64,000 nt of DNA from Sutcliffiella horikoshii DSM 8719 (GCA_001648575.1 LQXN01000057.1:1-64000); one strand, 5' to 3'. Shown: positions 15,913 to 24,951, counted from the stretch's first letter. Program-made: numbers and translations. The notes: generated by a model from the letters alone, not told the origin.

Positions 15913-16503
15913 TTATCTTGTATCCATAGGTTTTGCATATAGAATATATCTTTCCGGGGCTGCCCCGGTCAGGGTGAATGGATAACATGTAGTCAAAAGA
16001 AGGTCTTCTTTTTCTTTTTGCAATGTTATGACAGTGCGGTCATCTTCATCCACAATTTTAGAATCATAGATTTCATACATATAATCCCCGTAAGACATCC
16101 TGACAAAGAACCTATCTCCCACCTCAAGCTCTCCCAGGCGCAGGAAAACTGTATCCCTGTGTCCAGAAAAGACAATTTGTCCTTCCTCACCCGGGAAGGA
16201 TGCCCCTTTATAGTGTCCTACCCCTTTTTCTAGCTCAGCAGGGTCTGTACCTTCCACAATCGGAAGTTCCGCCTCAAGTCTAGGAATTTCCAATAAGCCG
16301 ATGACTTCTCCGGTCTGTGGGTCAAAGTCATCCGGAACTGGCGGACGTTCTTTTTTCTCTGGATTCACTTTCGTCATCCCTACTGCTTCTCTTAACGCAG
16401 CCTCGGTTTTTCGATCCATGTTGATTTTCTCAAAAAGGCCATAACCTATAAATGAAATACCGGCAACAATAAACAGGACGGCAATGATCATTCCTTTTTT
16501 CAA
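15913..16503 (-). CDS. Class D sortase
   Basis: This 196-residue membrane-anchored cysteine transpeptidase attaches proteins with LPxTA-type C-terminal signals to the wall. The N-terminal span is at about 4-22. The catalytic domain has His115 in FSGHRDTVF, Cys173 in LLLTTCYPF and Arg185 in APERYIL; the TTCYPF and PERY blocks are typical of class D. The start is TTG at 16503, ten bases after AGGGAG. No substrate gene is adjacent. A candidate substrate is the LRR protein at 55822 with LPLTA; the other sortase (27319) sits with its own substrate. Confidence 0.88.
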   Translation of the reverse strand: MKKGMIIAVLFIVAGISFIGYGLFEKINMDRKTEAALREAVGMTKVNPEKKERPPVPDDFDPQTGEVIGLLEIPRLEAELPIVEGTDPAELEKGVGHYKGASFPGEEGQIVFSGHRDTVFLRLGELEVGDRFFVRMSYGDYMYEIYDSKIVDEDDRTVITLQKEKEDLLLTTCYPFTLTGAAPERYILYAKPMDTR

Positions 16504-16582
16504 TGTGTTTAATCTCCCTAACGTTATTTACTTCCATTCTACAATATCTAACAGAAACAACAAGTCTCATTGGTTCGACATT

Positions 16583-16900
16583 TTACAAAACTTTGTCAAA
16601 AACACCAGATAAATTTTTCATGATGATTGGTAAAAAAGCAGCAATGAGGTGCAAGCCAATCAATGCGAAATGATAAAATCTACTCTTTGCCAATCGAAAT
16701 ACCAATGGAATGACAACCAACAGGATGCCTGCAACGCTTATCATAGAATAAATCATGGCCCCTTGCCCTTCCCCATAAGTCACAATTAAGTAGAAGAATC
16801 CGACAATACTGATATTATAAAGTAAAAATAATAGTGCTAATGCAAAGCAGATGAAATTGGTGAAACTCTTCATTTTTGACCGCCAATCAATAGATTTCAT
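16583..16900 (-). CDS. Small three-span membrane protein, unknown function
   Basis: This 105-residue protein has hydrophobic stretches at about 14-40, 47-67 and 74-95 and a basic C-terminal segment. I do not recognise a family. The upstream GGGGG is about 11 bases from the ATG at 16900; an alternative start at the internal Met10 (MKSFTNF) is possible. It lies in the same direction as the following sortase gene with 79 bases between them, so co-expression is possible but not shown. Confidence 0.5.
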   Translation of the reverse strand: MKSIDWRSKMKSFTNFICFALALLFLLYNISIVGFFYLIVTYGEGQGAMIYSMISVAGILLVVIPLVFRLAKSRFYHFALIGLHLIAAFLPIIMKNLSGVFDKVL

Positions 16901-17009
16901 TCTTTCTATATCCCCCTAAAATCCCATTTCAATTGTCTCCCCTATTCATTCGATATATAAGTACATTTTCCCTGTTTTTTTCTTGATATTGGAGAAAAAA
17001 TGTCGAAAT

Positions 17010-17033
17010 AAGTAAAAGCCCCATTTAGGGGCC
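17010..17033 (-). terminator. Terminator on the amidase strand
   Basis: On the minus strand GGCCCC / GGGGC with loop TAAAT is followed by TTTTA. It lies beyond repeat copy D, so the amidase transcript must read through the repeat to reach it. Confidence 0.65.
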
Positions 17034-17252
17034 TTACAGACTGTTGACATACTATAAAATAGTTAGGTTATTTACTGGAACAGTTGATCTTCGTTTCAGG
17101 AGCTTCGCTTTCCGCGGGGCGACCTTGAGCCTCCTCGGGTTTACACCCTGCGGGGTCTCAAGAATGTCGCTATCCCCCCGCTGGAGTCTTCGCTCCTTAC
17201 ACTACGATCAACTAGAGAATCTCATTATTTTGAGGTTTTTCTTCACACATAG
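17034..17252. mobile_element. Terminator-associated repeat element, copy D (reverse orientation)
   Basis: This copy of about 219 bp has one end ACAGACTGTTGACA next to the terminator at 17010-17033 and the other end TTCACACATAG, worn. The central stem pair is CTTGAG / CTCAAG. It lies between the amidase stop codon and its terminator. A second hairpin copy on the amidase side is not recognisable. It accounts for the coding-like open frames seen here. Confidence 0.75.
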
Positions 17253-17258
17253 ATCCCA

Positions 17259-18047
17259 TCATGTGCTAATGAATGTTGAATAGCCTTGTGATCTAAGTGT
17301 TGCCGCCAAGCGGTCGGCATTTTCTTTTTGAGAAAAAGCTCCTGCTTGCACTTTATATAGATTCTGCTCTCTGAATACAAACGTATTGAAGCCCTTTCTA
17401 TTTAGTTCTGCTGCAAGATTGTCCGCATTTTGCTTAGCTTGGAAGGCTCCGACCTGTACCTTATAAATTCTAGTTGATGGTGGGGGAGTCGGTTTGAGCC
17501 TCAAGTTGAAATATTCCACAAGTCCCTCTGCAATGGCAATCGCGCAGGTTCTGCGATAACTATCGGTTTTGAGCAGCTGTGCTTCTTGGTAGAATGTCAT
17601 AAAGCCGCATTCACATAATATTGAAGCCATAGTCGTTTCCCTCAGAACGTGGAAGTTTGCGGTTTTGATTCCTCTATCCCTTCTGCCTGTCGCTTGAATA
17701 AGCCTGCGGTGAACCATGTTGGCAAGTCTGTCGGAGTTTGGGGAGTTGACAACAGGCGTGTAGGTCTCTATTCCTTGGGCAGTGTTCCAGCCCCCGTTGC
17801 CGAATGCATTTGCGTGAATGGAGACAAAAGCTCTTGCCCCCCAGCTGTTTGCCCGGTCTGTACGTTCTTGCAAGGGGACGTCCCTCTCATCTGAATGGGT
17901 AAACAGAATCTCGACATCTTGATAGCGCAATAGTTCCTGCCTTGCATACTGGGCGACCACCCTATTAAACTCATACTCTCTCATTCCATCAGGAGTTCGT
18001 TTACCAGGTGTACTATAGCCGTGACCAGCATCTAACACTATTTTCAA
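17259..18047 (-). CDS. N-acetylmuramoyl-L-alanine amidase with SPOR repeats (CwlC-like)
   Basis: This 262-residue zinc amidase of the Amidase_3 family cleaves the bond between muramic acid and the stem peptide. LKIVLDAGHGYSTPGKRTPDG carries the first zinc His. The remaining blocks are YEFNRVVAQ (Glu), SIHANAFGN (His) and LCECGFMT (catalytic Glu). The C-terminus has two short SPOR-type repeats, IYKVQVGAFQAKQNADNLA and LYKVQAGAFSQKENADRLA, that bind denuded glycan. No signal peptide is present, like B. subtilis CwlC, which acts in mother-cell lysis. I use the TTG at 18047 because AGAGGTG lies six bases before it; the longer frame to 18065 would place that site inside the gene. Confidence 0.85.
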   Translation of the reverse strand: MKIVLDAGHGYSTPGKRTPDGMREYEFNRVVAQYARQELLRYQDVEILFTHSDERDVPLQERTDRANSWGARAFVSIHANAFGNGGWNTAQGIETYTPVVNSPNSDRLANMVHRRLIQATGRRDRGIKTANFHVLRETTMASILCECGFMTFYQEAQLLKTDSYRRTCAIAIAEGLVEYFNLRLKPTPPPSTRIYKVQVGAFQAKQNADNLAAELNRKGFNTFVFREQNLYKVQAGAFSQKENADRLAATLRSQGYSTFIST

Positions 18048-18171
18048 TAATCCCACCTCTTTCAATAATTTTAGATCTTTTGTACTATCATTGTATGTCC
18101 AACATGTAAAACATTTACAAAAAGGGGCTTATGACCAATTGGATCACTTGTAACCTTTTATATAATTTAAC

Positions 18172-18195
18172 GTCTAACAATACAAAGAGGGGTAT
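18172..18195 (+). promoter_or_regulatory. Sigma-B-like promoter candidate for the lipoprotein gene
   Basis: GTCTAA (18172-18177), 12 bases, then GGGTAT (18190-18195), one mismatch from GTTTAA-N12-15-GGGTAT. It is 77 bases upstream of the start codon. A short GGGG/CCCC hairpin (about 18226-18242) lies in the leader. Confidence 0.45.
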
Positions 18196-18271
18196 GGTAT
18201 ATATAAGTTGTGAGAACGCAGGAAAATGGGGCATTTCCCCATTACTAACAAGATAAATGGAGGCGTAGGAC

Positions 18272-18808
18272 ATGTATAAAATAATGATATTAGTAACAAT
18301 GTCTTTAATGTTGGCTGCATGTGGAACGAACGGTAATTCCACGCAGGAGGAACCTGTTGAAAACAACTCCTCTGCAGGAAGCGGGATTCCAGATGGAAAT
18401 GAAGAAGAAACTCCTGAATCGGACAAGTCAAAGGAAGAGCTTAAAGAGAACTTAGAAGAGAGCAAGGACGGTGAACTGAAAGGGCAGCTTGAGCGCAATA
18501 ATCAGGATTTCCTGTTCACTGTTATTAACAACCAGGAAGAAGATGCGGAAATCACTTTTTCATCCGGCCAGGAATATGATTATGTAGTCGTTGATGAATC
18601 AGGGGCAGTGGTTAAAAAGCTGTCAGAGGGCATGATGTACACGCAGGCAATTAAAGAGGTTGCTTTGGCACCAGGTGAAAAACTGGAATATCCAGTATCC
18701 TATGATGAAGTAACAGCAGACCTTCCTGAAGGGAAATACACCATCGAATTTATCTTCACAGACTCCAACCACCATGCTTCTGCAAAAGAAACGTTCACCA
18801 TTGAATGA
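18272..18808 (+). CDS. Lipoprotein with BsuPI-type domain
   Basis: This 178-residue protein has a lipoprotein signal peptide (LMLAAC, Cys17) and an acidic, Ser/Glu-rich linker (about 20-70). The C-terminal domain (about 72-178) is beta-rich and contains FLFTVINNQEEDAEITFSSGQEYDYVV, LAPGEKLEY and LPEGKYTIEFIF. This matches the BsuPI family, named after the intracellular proteinase inhibitor but common in exported proteins. It would be anchored outside the membrane. Actual inhibitor activity is not shown by sequence. GGAGGCGTAGGAC precedes the ATG. Confidence 0.75.
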   Translation: MYKIMILVTMSLMLAACGTNGNSTQEEPVENNSSAGSGIPDGNEEETPESDKSKEELKENLEESKDGELKGQLERNNQDFLFTVINNQEEDAEITFSSGQEYDYVVVDESGAVVKKLSEGMMYTQAIKEVALAPGEKLEYPVSYDEVTADLPEGKYTIEFIFTDSNHHASAKETFTIE

Positions 18809-18973
18809 TTTATGCATATTTGTCATAAGGTTGTAACTGCACCGTAAACTATCTATAATAGAATAAGAAGATTTTACCGTTAAAGGTCTACGAGTCAAAG
18901 TAGACCTTTTCCTTTTTTGGGATGCAGGAAACAGGAGAGTAACAACTTACAAGCAAATGGAAGGTGACACAAA

Positions 18974-20524
18974 ATGGAGCAGTTCACATCATGGCTAATA
19001 GATACATATCCACTCTCGGATGATGCCAATCGTCACACCCTGGGAGAAGGCTTAAAGCTCTTCCGTCAAGGCCATGTCATCAACACCTATGAGGAAGGCA
19101 AAAGCTTGATTGGGAAAGTGCAGGATAACGGCCAAAAGCACGTACTGCTTGATGCGGAAATCGGTGATCTCAGCAGATGCTCATGTGGCGCTTCTACCCT
19201 CTGCTCCCACCAGATAGCCACCTTTCTAACCATATGGTCCAAAAATCATACCATTGCCTCCCTCATTGATAACTGGAAAGCACAATCAGCAGAAGACGCT
19301 GTACCTTTCCTAACTGAGGTACCTAAAAAGAAGGCAACAAGTTACGGAGATAATTCTCTTTCAAGCTGGCTTGAATATGTGGAAGGTCAACATGCAGAAT
19401 TTAAAAGTTCCATTCCGACTAAAAGGACCTACCTGACAGGGCTGACTCATGCATTTTTTCCAAAATTGCGTTTACAGGCACCTAAAAAGGCTGAAATCCG
19501 TCCATTGTTTTTAGTGCACGCCTCCATCTTTTGCATGGAGCAAGTGATCAAAAGCTATGACAATACACAGCCTTATCAATATATAGCAGACATTCTGCAC
19601 CGTTTTGTGGACATTGTGGAAGAGGAAGCAAAAGGTCTTTTTCACAGCGCGATAGCCTTTCAGCTTGATTCATTGCTGAAGGAAAGCAGACAACTGATCC
19701 GTGAAAAGCTATTGCACCAAGAAGAACCTTTTATACGGGAAATGTTTTATATTTATCAGTTCACATGGAATGATGTTTTCCAGCGCCGCAACTGGATGTC
19801 CTCCGAGTTAAAGGAGCTTGAAGGAGAAGATTCCCTGCAAGCAGAACTTGCCAAAACCCATCTTCTGTTTTTACAAAAGAAAGATGAAGAGGCTTTGAAG
19901 TACGTCAAAAAACATGGCAATGAGTATGCGCCATATATCTTTCATTGGTTACAGGCCCTTGTCAGTGCAAAAGCTAAGGATAGACTCGACAACTGGCTTT
20001 CTATGTCGCTTCCTATCGTGACGGAATATATCCATTCCGAACCTACTTATGATAGGAAAAGGCAGCTTACCAAGCATCTTTTGAAACTGCTGACAGATTA
20101 TGCATTGGAAACCAAGCATGACAGATTGTATAAAGAAGCACTTCGCAACCTCATGCCATACAGCTACGGGGAATACGAATGGTATCTATTTGAAACAAAG
20201 AGCTACCGTAAATGGGTGGAGCTCCAGCTTTGGATGGGATTTGATTTAAACGGCCTCGAGTCCTACAAGCTTAAGGTGATTAAGAAAGCAGATCCCTATG
20301 CCCTTTTCCCGCTATATCATGTTGCGATTAATAATGCGATAGAACAGCGGAACAAGACTGCTTATAAAGAGGCCACCTCGCTTTTGAAAGCTTTACATAG
20401 CCTGTATAAAAAAGAAAAGCTCGAGGATGTCTGGCTTCAATACTTACTACAGCTAAAAGAAGGAACCAAGCGTCTTCGCTCCTTCCAAGAAGAATTGAAA
20501 AAAGGAAGATTCAGTTATGATTAA
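18974..20524 (+). CDS. ywqB: SWIM zinc-finger protein YwqB-like
   Basis: This 516-residue protein has a CxCx5CxH SWIM zinc finger at Cys69, Cys71, Cys77 and His79 (RCSCGASTLCSHQ). SWIM domains bind DNA or protein partners. The remainder is alpha-helical with no recognised catalytic motif. Its 3' end overlaps ywqA by eight bases, so the SNF2-type protein is translationally coupled to it; the same pair occurs in B. subtilis (ywqB, ywqA). This supports a joint, still undefined role in DNA transactions. AGGTGAC lies seven bases before the ATG. Confidence 0.82.
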   Translation: MEQFTSWLIDTYPLSDDANRHTLGEGLKLFRQGHVINTYEEGKSLIGKVQDNGQKHVLLDAEIGDLSRCSCGASTLCSHQIATFLTIWSKNHTIASLIDNWKAQSAEDAVPFLTEVPKKKATSYGDNSLSSWLEYVEGQHAEFKSSIPTKRTYLTGLTHAFFPKLRLQAPKKAEIRPLFLVHASIFCMEQVIKSYDNTQPYQYIADILHRFVDIVEEEAKGLFHSAIAFQLDSLLKESRQLIREKLLHQEEPFIREMFYIYQFTWNDVFQRRNWMSSELKELEGEDSLQAELAKTHLLFLQKKDEEALKYVKKHGNEYAPYIFHWLQALVSAKAKDRLDNWLSMSLPIVTEYIHSEPTYDRKRQLTKHLLKLLTDYALETKHDRLYKEALRNLMPYSYGEYEWYLFETKSYRKWVELQLWMGFDLNGLESYKLKVIKKADPYALFPLYHVAINNAIEQRNKTAYKEATSLLKALHSLYKKEKLEDVWLQYLLQLKEGTKRLRSFQEELKKGRFSYD

Positions 20525-23327
20525 TGAGGCGTTATATGCCAATTCAACCTACATCGAAGAACGAAATCAGTTTTTTCTACATGTAAAATTAAGATCTTCT
20601 GTCCTTCCGCCTTCAAGATTCATCCCGCTCTTATTCACTTGGCATGAAGGTTCTTTTTTTGGTTCCTTTTTTCAGGAATCCACCTATGACGGAGTCGCTG
20701 GTGTATTTTTGAATCCCGGTGGCGCTTTGGAGCTTTTTGCAGACAATACGGAAAATTCCTTTCTAGAGCTTGAATGGTGCGACCAGTCTGAGCAATACCG
20801 CCTGATTGCCCCGACTGTATCGGAAGTGTTGAACCAAAAAGCCTTTCAGCCGGATTTCTCCTCTTGGCAGGAAGGAAAACTCAACTTCTCTTTGACTGAG
20901 GAGGGGATGCAGATCATTAAGCAGAATCCCCTACTCCCTTCTTACAAGGATAAAATGCAAGAGTGGATCAATGCCATCATGAAGGATTGGCTTGACAGGA
21001 ATGAAACCGAAAACCTTCAAACTTATTGGATGAATTATGGCGGCGATCCCCGCCAGCTTGCGGCAGAAGGCAGACTTGTTCAGTATTTAGACGAAGAAGA
21101 TTGGCTCCGGGATATCGGTTGGACGAAAGACTCCACCCCATTCAAGCTTGGCCTCCGTTTATTGGAACCGGAAAAAGGCGAGCAGGACTGGAAGCTGGAA
21201 ACCCTTCTAAGAGATAAGAAAACTGAAGAACTTTATGTTTGGGAGCAGGATTCCCTTCCACCCTCCTATAAAAAATACAAAAAAGAAGTGAACCGCGGCT
21301 TTAAAAAATGGCAGCAGCTGACCCCTTCCCTCTTTTCAAACGGGCAAATAAGAAGCTACCTGACGGAAGAAGATGCCTGGCGTTTCTTAGTGGATGGAAG
21401 CGAAAAACTGCTTGCAATCGGCAGCTTTATCTACCTGCCTCCATGGTGGCAGGCAATCAAGGATTCACGCATCAAAGTAAAGGCACGGGTGAACAGTTCC
21501 AAAAAAGGCGGCGCTTCCCAATCCTTCGTCGGGCTTCAATCGCTTGTCAATTTTGAATGGCGCTTTTCGACACGCAACACAGAGCTGTCAGAAGAGGAGT
21601 TCCTGGCCCTTGTGGAAGAGAACCGCCGACTCGTGCAGATAAAAGGCGAATGGGTGGTACTTGACCCGGGATTCATTGAAGAAATCAAGCGAATGATGAA
21701 GCATGCAGAAGAAAACGGAATCCGTATGGAGGATCTGTTGAAAAGCAATGCCGCTGGGATGGGTGGCGAGATTCCGGATGGTGCAGATTCGAATGCAAGC
21801 TATTCGGTCCAGGATATCTCTTACGAACTGACCGGATCAGCCGAACGCCTGATTGAACAGCTGTATCAAGGCAAGGACATCCCTCCTTTTGATGTGCCAG
21901 AGACATTTAAAGGGGAGCTTAGACCTTATCAGGAACATGGAGCAGCATGGTTGTCCTTTTTAAGGGAGCATGGCTTCGGGGCTTGCCTTGCAGATGATAT
22001 GGGGCTTGGGAAAACGATTCAGCTTATCGCCTACTTCCTCTCCTGCAAGGAAAAGGATCCGGAAGGACCGCCAATATTGATCATCTGCCCCACCTCCGTC
22101 CTTGGCAACTGGCAAAAGGAGCTCGAAAAGTTCGCTCCTAGCTTGGATGTTATGTTGCACTACGGACCAAACCGCGGGAAAGGATCTATTTTCCGGGAGG
22201 CAGTATTGGGGTTTGATGTCATATTGACTTCCTATGCCATCTCCCATCTTGATGAAGAGGAGCTGACAAGTGTCGGCTGGCGCACCATCTGTCTGGACGA
22301 AGCACAAAACATCAAAAATGCGGATACGAAGCAGTCTCAGGCAGTACGGAACCTGAGTGGCGGACATCACATCGCCCTCACAGGAACTCCAATGGAAAAC
22401 CGTCTATCTGAGCTTTGGGCCATTTTCGATTTCATCAACCCTGGTTATCTCGGGTCCCTCGGCTCTTTTCATAAACAATTCGTGATGGCGATTGAAAAAG
22501 ATCAAGACAAAAAGAAAATACAACAGCTGCAAATGCTCATCCAACCATTCTTATTGCGCCGCACCAAGCAGGATGAACAGGTCGCCCTGAACCTCCCTGC
22601 AAAACAGGAACAAAAGGAATATTGCCCGCTTACCATTGAACAAGCGTCCATATACGAGCAGCTTGTAAAAGAAACATTAGATAAAGTGGAAGAACTCGGC
22701 GGCATCCAGCGCCGCGGCCTTGTTTTGAAAATGCTCGGCCAATTGAAGCAGGTGTGCGATCATCCTGCCCTTTATTTAAAAGAAGAGGCCCCGGAAAATC
22801 TTTTGATGCGCTCAAGCAAGATGGAAAAACTGGTGGAATTGGTGGAGCAGATCCGTTTACGCGGGGAGAGCTGCCTGATTTTCACCCAATACATTTCGAT
22901 GGGCAATATGATCATTGAGACTTTAAAGGCATCATTAGGGGAAACAGGAAGGTTTCTGAATGGAAGTGTGGTCAAAAAGAATCGCGATCAGCTTATCCAA
23001 GATTTTCAGGCCGGGGAATTCAATGTATTGGTGCTTTCCTTGAAAGCTGGAGGAACCGGGTTGAACCTCACAGCCGCCAACCACGTCATCCATTACGATC
23101 GCTGGTGGAATCCCGCAGTAGAGAACCAGGCAACCGACAGGGCATATCGAATCGGCCAGAACCGGTTTGTGCATGTGCATAAATTCATTGCCACCGGAAC
23201 CTTGGAAGAGAAGATAGACGCCATGATCGAATCCAAACAAGCGCTGAATAACAAGATCATCACCAGTGAGGGCTGGATAACGGAGCTTGATAATGAAGAA
23301 TTGAAGGACTTGTTGACATTGCAGTGA
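20517..23327 (+). CDS. ywqA: SNF2-family DNA helicase/translocase YwqA-like
   Basis: This 936-residue protein has an N-terminal region of about 450 residues of the bacterial SNF2-associated type, then a complete two-lobe SF2 motor. Walker A is ADDMGLGKTIQ near residue 491, motif II is LDEAQNIKN near 592 (DEAQ), and motif III is LTGTPMENRLSELW. The helicase C lobe has LIFTQYISM, LSLKAGGTGLNL and DRWWNPAVENQATDRAYRIGQ. ATP-driven movement on double-stranded DNA is expected. It is the second gene of the ywqB-ywqA operon and is convergent with the VanZ gene, sharing a terminator now split by repeat copy E. Confidence 0.88.
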   Translation: MINEALYANSTYIEERNQFFLHVKLRSSVLPPSRFIPLLFTWHEGSFFGSFFQESTYDGVAGVFLNPGGALELFADNTENSFLELEWCDQSEQYRLIAPTVSEVLNQKAFQPDFSSWQEGKLNFSLTEEGMQIIKQNPLLPSYKDKMQEWINAIMKDWLDRNETENLQTYWMNYGGDPRQLAAEGRLVQYLDEEDWLRDIGWTKDSTPFKLGLRLLEPEKGEQDWKLETLLRDKKTEELYVWEQDSLPPSYKKYKKEVNRGFKKWQQLTPSLFSNGQIRSYLTEEDAWRFLVDGSEKLLAIGSFIYLPPWWQAIKDSRIKVKARVNSSKKGGASQSFVGLQSLVNFEWRFSTRNTELSEEEFLALVEENRRLVQIKGEWVVLDPGFIEEIKRMMKHAEENGIRMEDLLKSNAAGMGGEIPDGADSNASYSVQDISYELTGSAERLIEQLYQGKDIPPFDVPETFKGELRPYQEHGAAWLSFLREHGFGACLADDMGLGKTIQLIAYFLSCKEKDPEGPPILIICPTSVLGNWQKELEKFAPSLDVMLHYGPNRGKGSIFREAVLGFDVILTSYAISHLDEEELTSVGWRTICLDEAQNIKNADTKQSQAVRNLSGGHHIALTGTPMENRLSELWAIFDFINPGYLGSLGSFHKQFVMAIEKDQDKKKIQQLQMLIQPFLLRRTKQDEQVALNLPAKQEQKEYCPLTIEQASIYEQLVKETLDKVEELGGIQRRGLVLKMLGQLKQVCDHPALYLKEEAPENLLMRSSKMEKLVELVEQIRLRGESCLIFTQYISMGNMIIETLKASLGETGRFLNGSVVKKNRDQLIQDFQAGEFNVLVLSLKAGGTGLNLTAANHVIHYDRWWNPAVENQATDRAYRIGQNRFVHVHKFIATGTLEEKIDAMIESKQALNNKIITSEGWITELDNEELKDLLTLQ

Positions 23328-23338
23328 TAGAAAAAAAG

Positions 23339-23374
23339 AAGCGCAGGGCCATCTACATTGATGGCCCTGCGCTT
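23339..23374. terminator. ywqA terminator hairpin, upstream copy (no T-tract)
   Basis: The stem AAGCGCAGGGCCATC / GATGGCCCTGCGCTT has a 6-base loop. It runs straight into the repeat end CAGTGTATAGACAAA. A second copy of the hairpin, with T's, is at 23585-23622. Confidence 0.85.
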
Positions 23375-23585
23375 CAGTGTATAGACAAAGTTCTTTTTGA
23401 GCTATAATTCCCCTGTTGATCGTAGTGGAAGGAGCGTAGACTCCTGTGGGAGGAAGGGACAGGTAAGACCCCTCAGGCGGAGTGAGGAGGCTTACGGACC
23501 GCCCACTGGAAAGCGAAGCTCCTTCAACGGAGATCAACTGGTCCAACTGATACTTTTATTAGTTTATATTTTATCAACAGTCTGA
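23374..23585. mobile_element. Terminator-associated repeat element, copy E (212 bp, complete)
   Basis: The left end TCAGTGTATAGACAAA (23374-23389) and right end ATCAACAGTCTGA (about 23573-23585) are imperfect inverted repeats. The internal arms TTGATCGTAGTGGAAGGAGC and GCTCCTTCAACGGAGATCAA pair, with a central stem GTAAG (23463-23467) / CTTAC (23491-23495). Flanking hairpins of about 36 bp are duplicated on both sides. Confidence 0.9.
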
Positions 23586-23622
23586 AGCGCAGCTTCCATC
23601 TACATTGATGGCCCTGCGCTTT
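23585..23622. terminator. ywqA/VanZ shared terminator, downstream copy with T-tract
   Basis: The stem AAGCGCAGC...CCATC / GATGGCCCTGCGCTT has three mismatched bases on the left arm and is followed by TTTATTAG. The VanZ stop codon (23600-23602) lies within it, so the hairpin doubles as the 3' end of that gene. Confidence 0.75.
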
Positions 23623-24130
23623 TATTAGTTTCACCTTTACGGTTCTTTTTAATATAGGTAGACAGAAATCCGGTGATGATCCCTTTCACCCCACCCATTC
23701 CGTTCAACCAAACATCCGCCCACTGCCCATTTCGTTCTGGGTGCAGATGTTGCAAAAACTCATCCAGCATACTGATTGTCAGAAGGATGGATAGGCTGAA
23801 CAAACATACCCTCCAATACTTCCTTCCTAAAGAACTCGCAAAATACCTGACAAGCAGATACCCAAGGACACTATAAAAAAATAGATGTGCTCCCTTCCGA
23901 AAAAGAAATTCCACAAACTGATAGCCTCCCACACTGTCGACACTCACCATAGAATTTCGGTACGGTATCTCCACATTGGAAAATAAATGTGCAAGATGTT
24001 CTTCCGCCACCAAAATTCGCAAATACGGCCGGATATCCTGCTCCGCATAAGACATGGAAGACAAATAGAACAATATGAGGGTCCAGCCGAAAGCCAGAAA
24101 CAAATAGTATAGGATTCTCTTATTTTTCAT
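23600..24130 (-). CDS. VanZ-family membrane protein
   Basis: This protein of about 176 residues has four spans. It contains the family blocks LFFYSVLGYLLVRY, SILLTISMLDEFLQHLHPERNGQ and WADVWLNGMGGVKGIITG, the (D/S)E..Q...P.R..Q..D signature of VanZ-like proteins. The biochemical role is not known. I place the start at the ATG at 24130 after GGTGGTG rather than the GTG at 24142. A second VanZ protein lies at 51869, so the genome carries paralogues. No operon partner is visible. Confidence 0.8.
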   Translation of the reverse strand: MKNKRILYYLFLAFGWTLILFYLSSMSYAEQDIRPYLRILVAEEHLAHLFSNVEIPYRNSMVSVDSVGGYQFVEFLFRKGAHLFFYSVLGYLLVRYFASSLGRKYWRVCLFSLSILLTISMLDEFLQHLHPERNGQWADVWLNGMGGVKGIITGFLSTYIKKNRKGETNKSAGPSM

Positions 24131-24174
24131 AGGAGCCACCACCGTTAATATGTTAGATCTTTTTCACAAAAAAT

Positions 24175-24393
24175 CCAGGCAGGTGAAAAGGTATTAATCT
24201 TTAGGAATATGTAATGCCCATGTTGATCGTAGTGGCATGCGCGCATACTCCTGCGGGAGGAAGGGACATGGGAGACTCCCCCAGGCTTGCCGAAGAGGCT
24301 CCCGGACCGCCCGCTTGAAAGCGAAGCTCCTGGAATGAAGATCAACAATTCATATGCAAATCTAAAGATTATTACGGTTTGTCACCGATCTGA
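24175..24393. mobile_element. Terminator-associated repeat element, copy F (worn)
   Basis: The arms TTGATCGTAGTGG and GATCAACAATTC are present, and the right end TTTGTCACCGATCTGA is at 24378-24393. The left end (about 24175) is poorly preserved. The central stem here is GGGAG (24270-24274) / CTCCC (24299-24303), a third sequence version that still pairs. A T-run follows the right end. The interval 24394-24462 is AT-rich, with a repeated TTACGGTTTGTC, and no other feature is seen. Confidence 0.75.
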
Positions 24394-24462
24394 GGCTTTT
24401 TTTAAAAAAGATTCTACTTAATTACGGTTTGTCCTATATAGCCAACCCTTATACACTACAAG

Positions 24463-24951
24463 CTAAATTCTCTTGCTTGTCACACCAGGTTTCGATTCCT
24501 TCATGGAAAGATAGGCGGTCTTACCTTTGTATTTAACAATTATCCGTTGCAGAAGCCCTTCTATAACATCCTGTCCCACTTGTTCCGGATAGTCGACTTT
24601 CAGAAAAGCTTTTCGATGACGGTACCACGCATAAGAGGAAATATCCAATTGATAGCTGGGGAGATTGATGGTGACCGAAATGATTCTTTTCACCTCATAG
24701 GAACGGAAATGGAGTTCCACCGCCTGATTGCCGGTAGTGGAAATGCAACGCCAATTTTCATTCAACGACGACTCTTCCTTACTTATTTCCAACGCATCAA
24801 AAAATGAAGCCCTTGCTGCTGAATAGCCTTCCAATGGTTCTTTTACATAAATAAAGTAGTTCTGTCCATCTGCGTTCCGGTCATTCAGACCAGGATGAAA
24901 ACTGACTGTCGTCAACTTAAAACCTGCCACATCCATCACTCCCTCTTGCAT
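24463..24951 (-). CDS. Hypothetical protein, 162 residues
   Basis: Not recognised. It is a soluble, mixed alpha/beta protein without signal peptide or spans. It contains KLTTVSFHPGLNDRNADGQNYFIYVKEP and a basic segment YRHRKAFLKVDYPEQVGQDVIEGLL. GGAGGA lies eight bases before the ATG at 24951, which supports this start. It is flanked by repeat copy F downstream and the divergent XRE regulator upstream, with 232 bases between; a regulatory link to the XRE protein is conceivable but unproven. Confidence 0.55.
   Translation of the reverse strand: MQEGVMDVAGFKLTTVSFHPGLNDRNADGQNYFIYVKEPLEGYSAARASFFDALEISKEESSLNENWRCISTTGNQAVELHFRSYEVKRIISVTINLPSYQLDISSYAWYRHRKAFLKVDYPEQVGQDVIEGLLQRIIVKYKGKTAYLSMKESKPGVTSKRI

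Noticed and set aside
17044-17283. Coding-like frames in the repeat copies (also 24145-24348, 31357-31596, 31458-31673)
   Set aside because: They coincide exactly with the dispersed hairpin element, recur in different frames, and lack ribosome binding sites.
22935-23546. 203-codon frame on the minus strand overlapping ywqA and repeat E
   Set aside because: It runs antisense to conserved helicase motifs and then through the repeat; no start signal.
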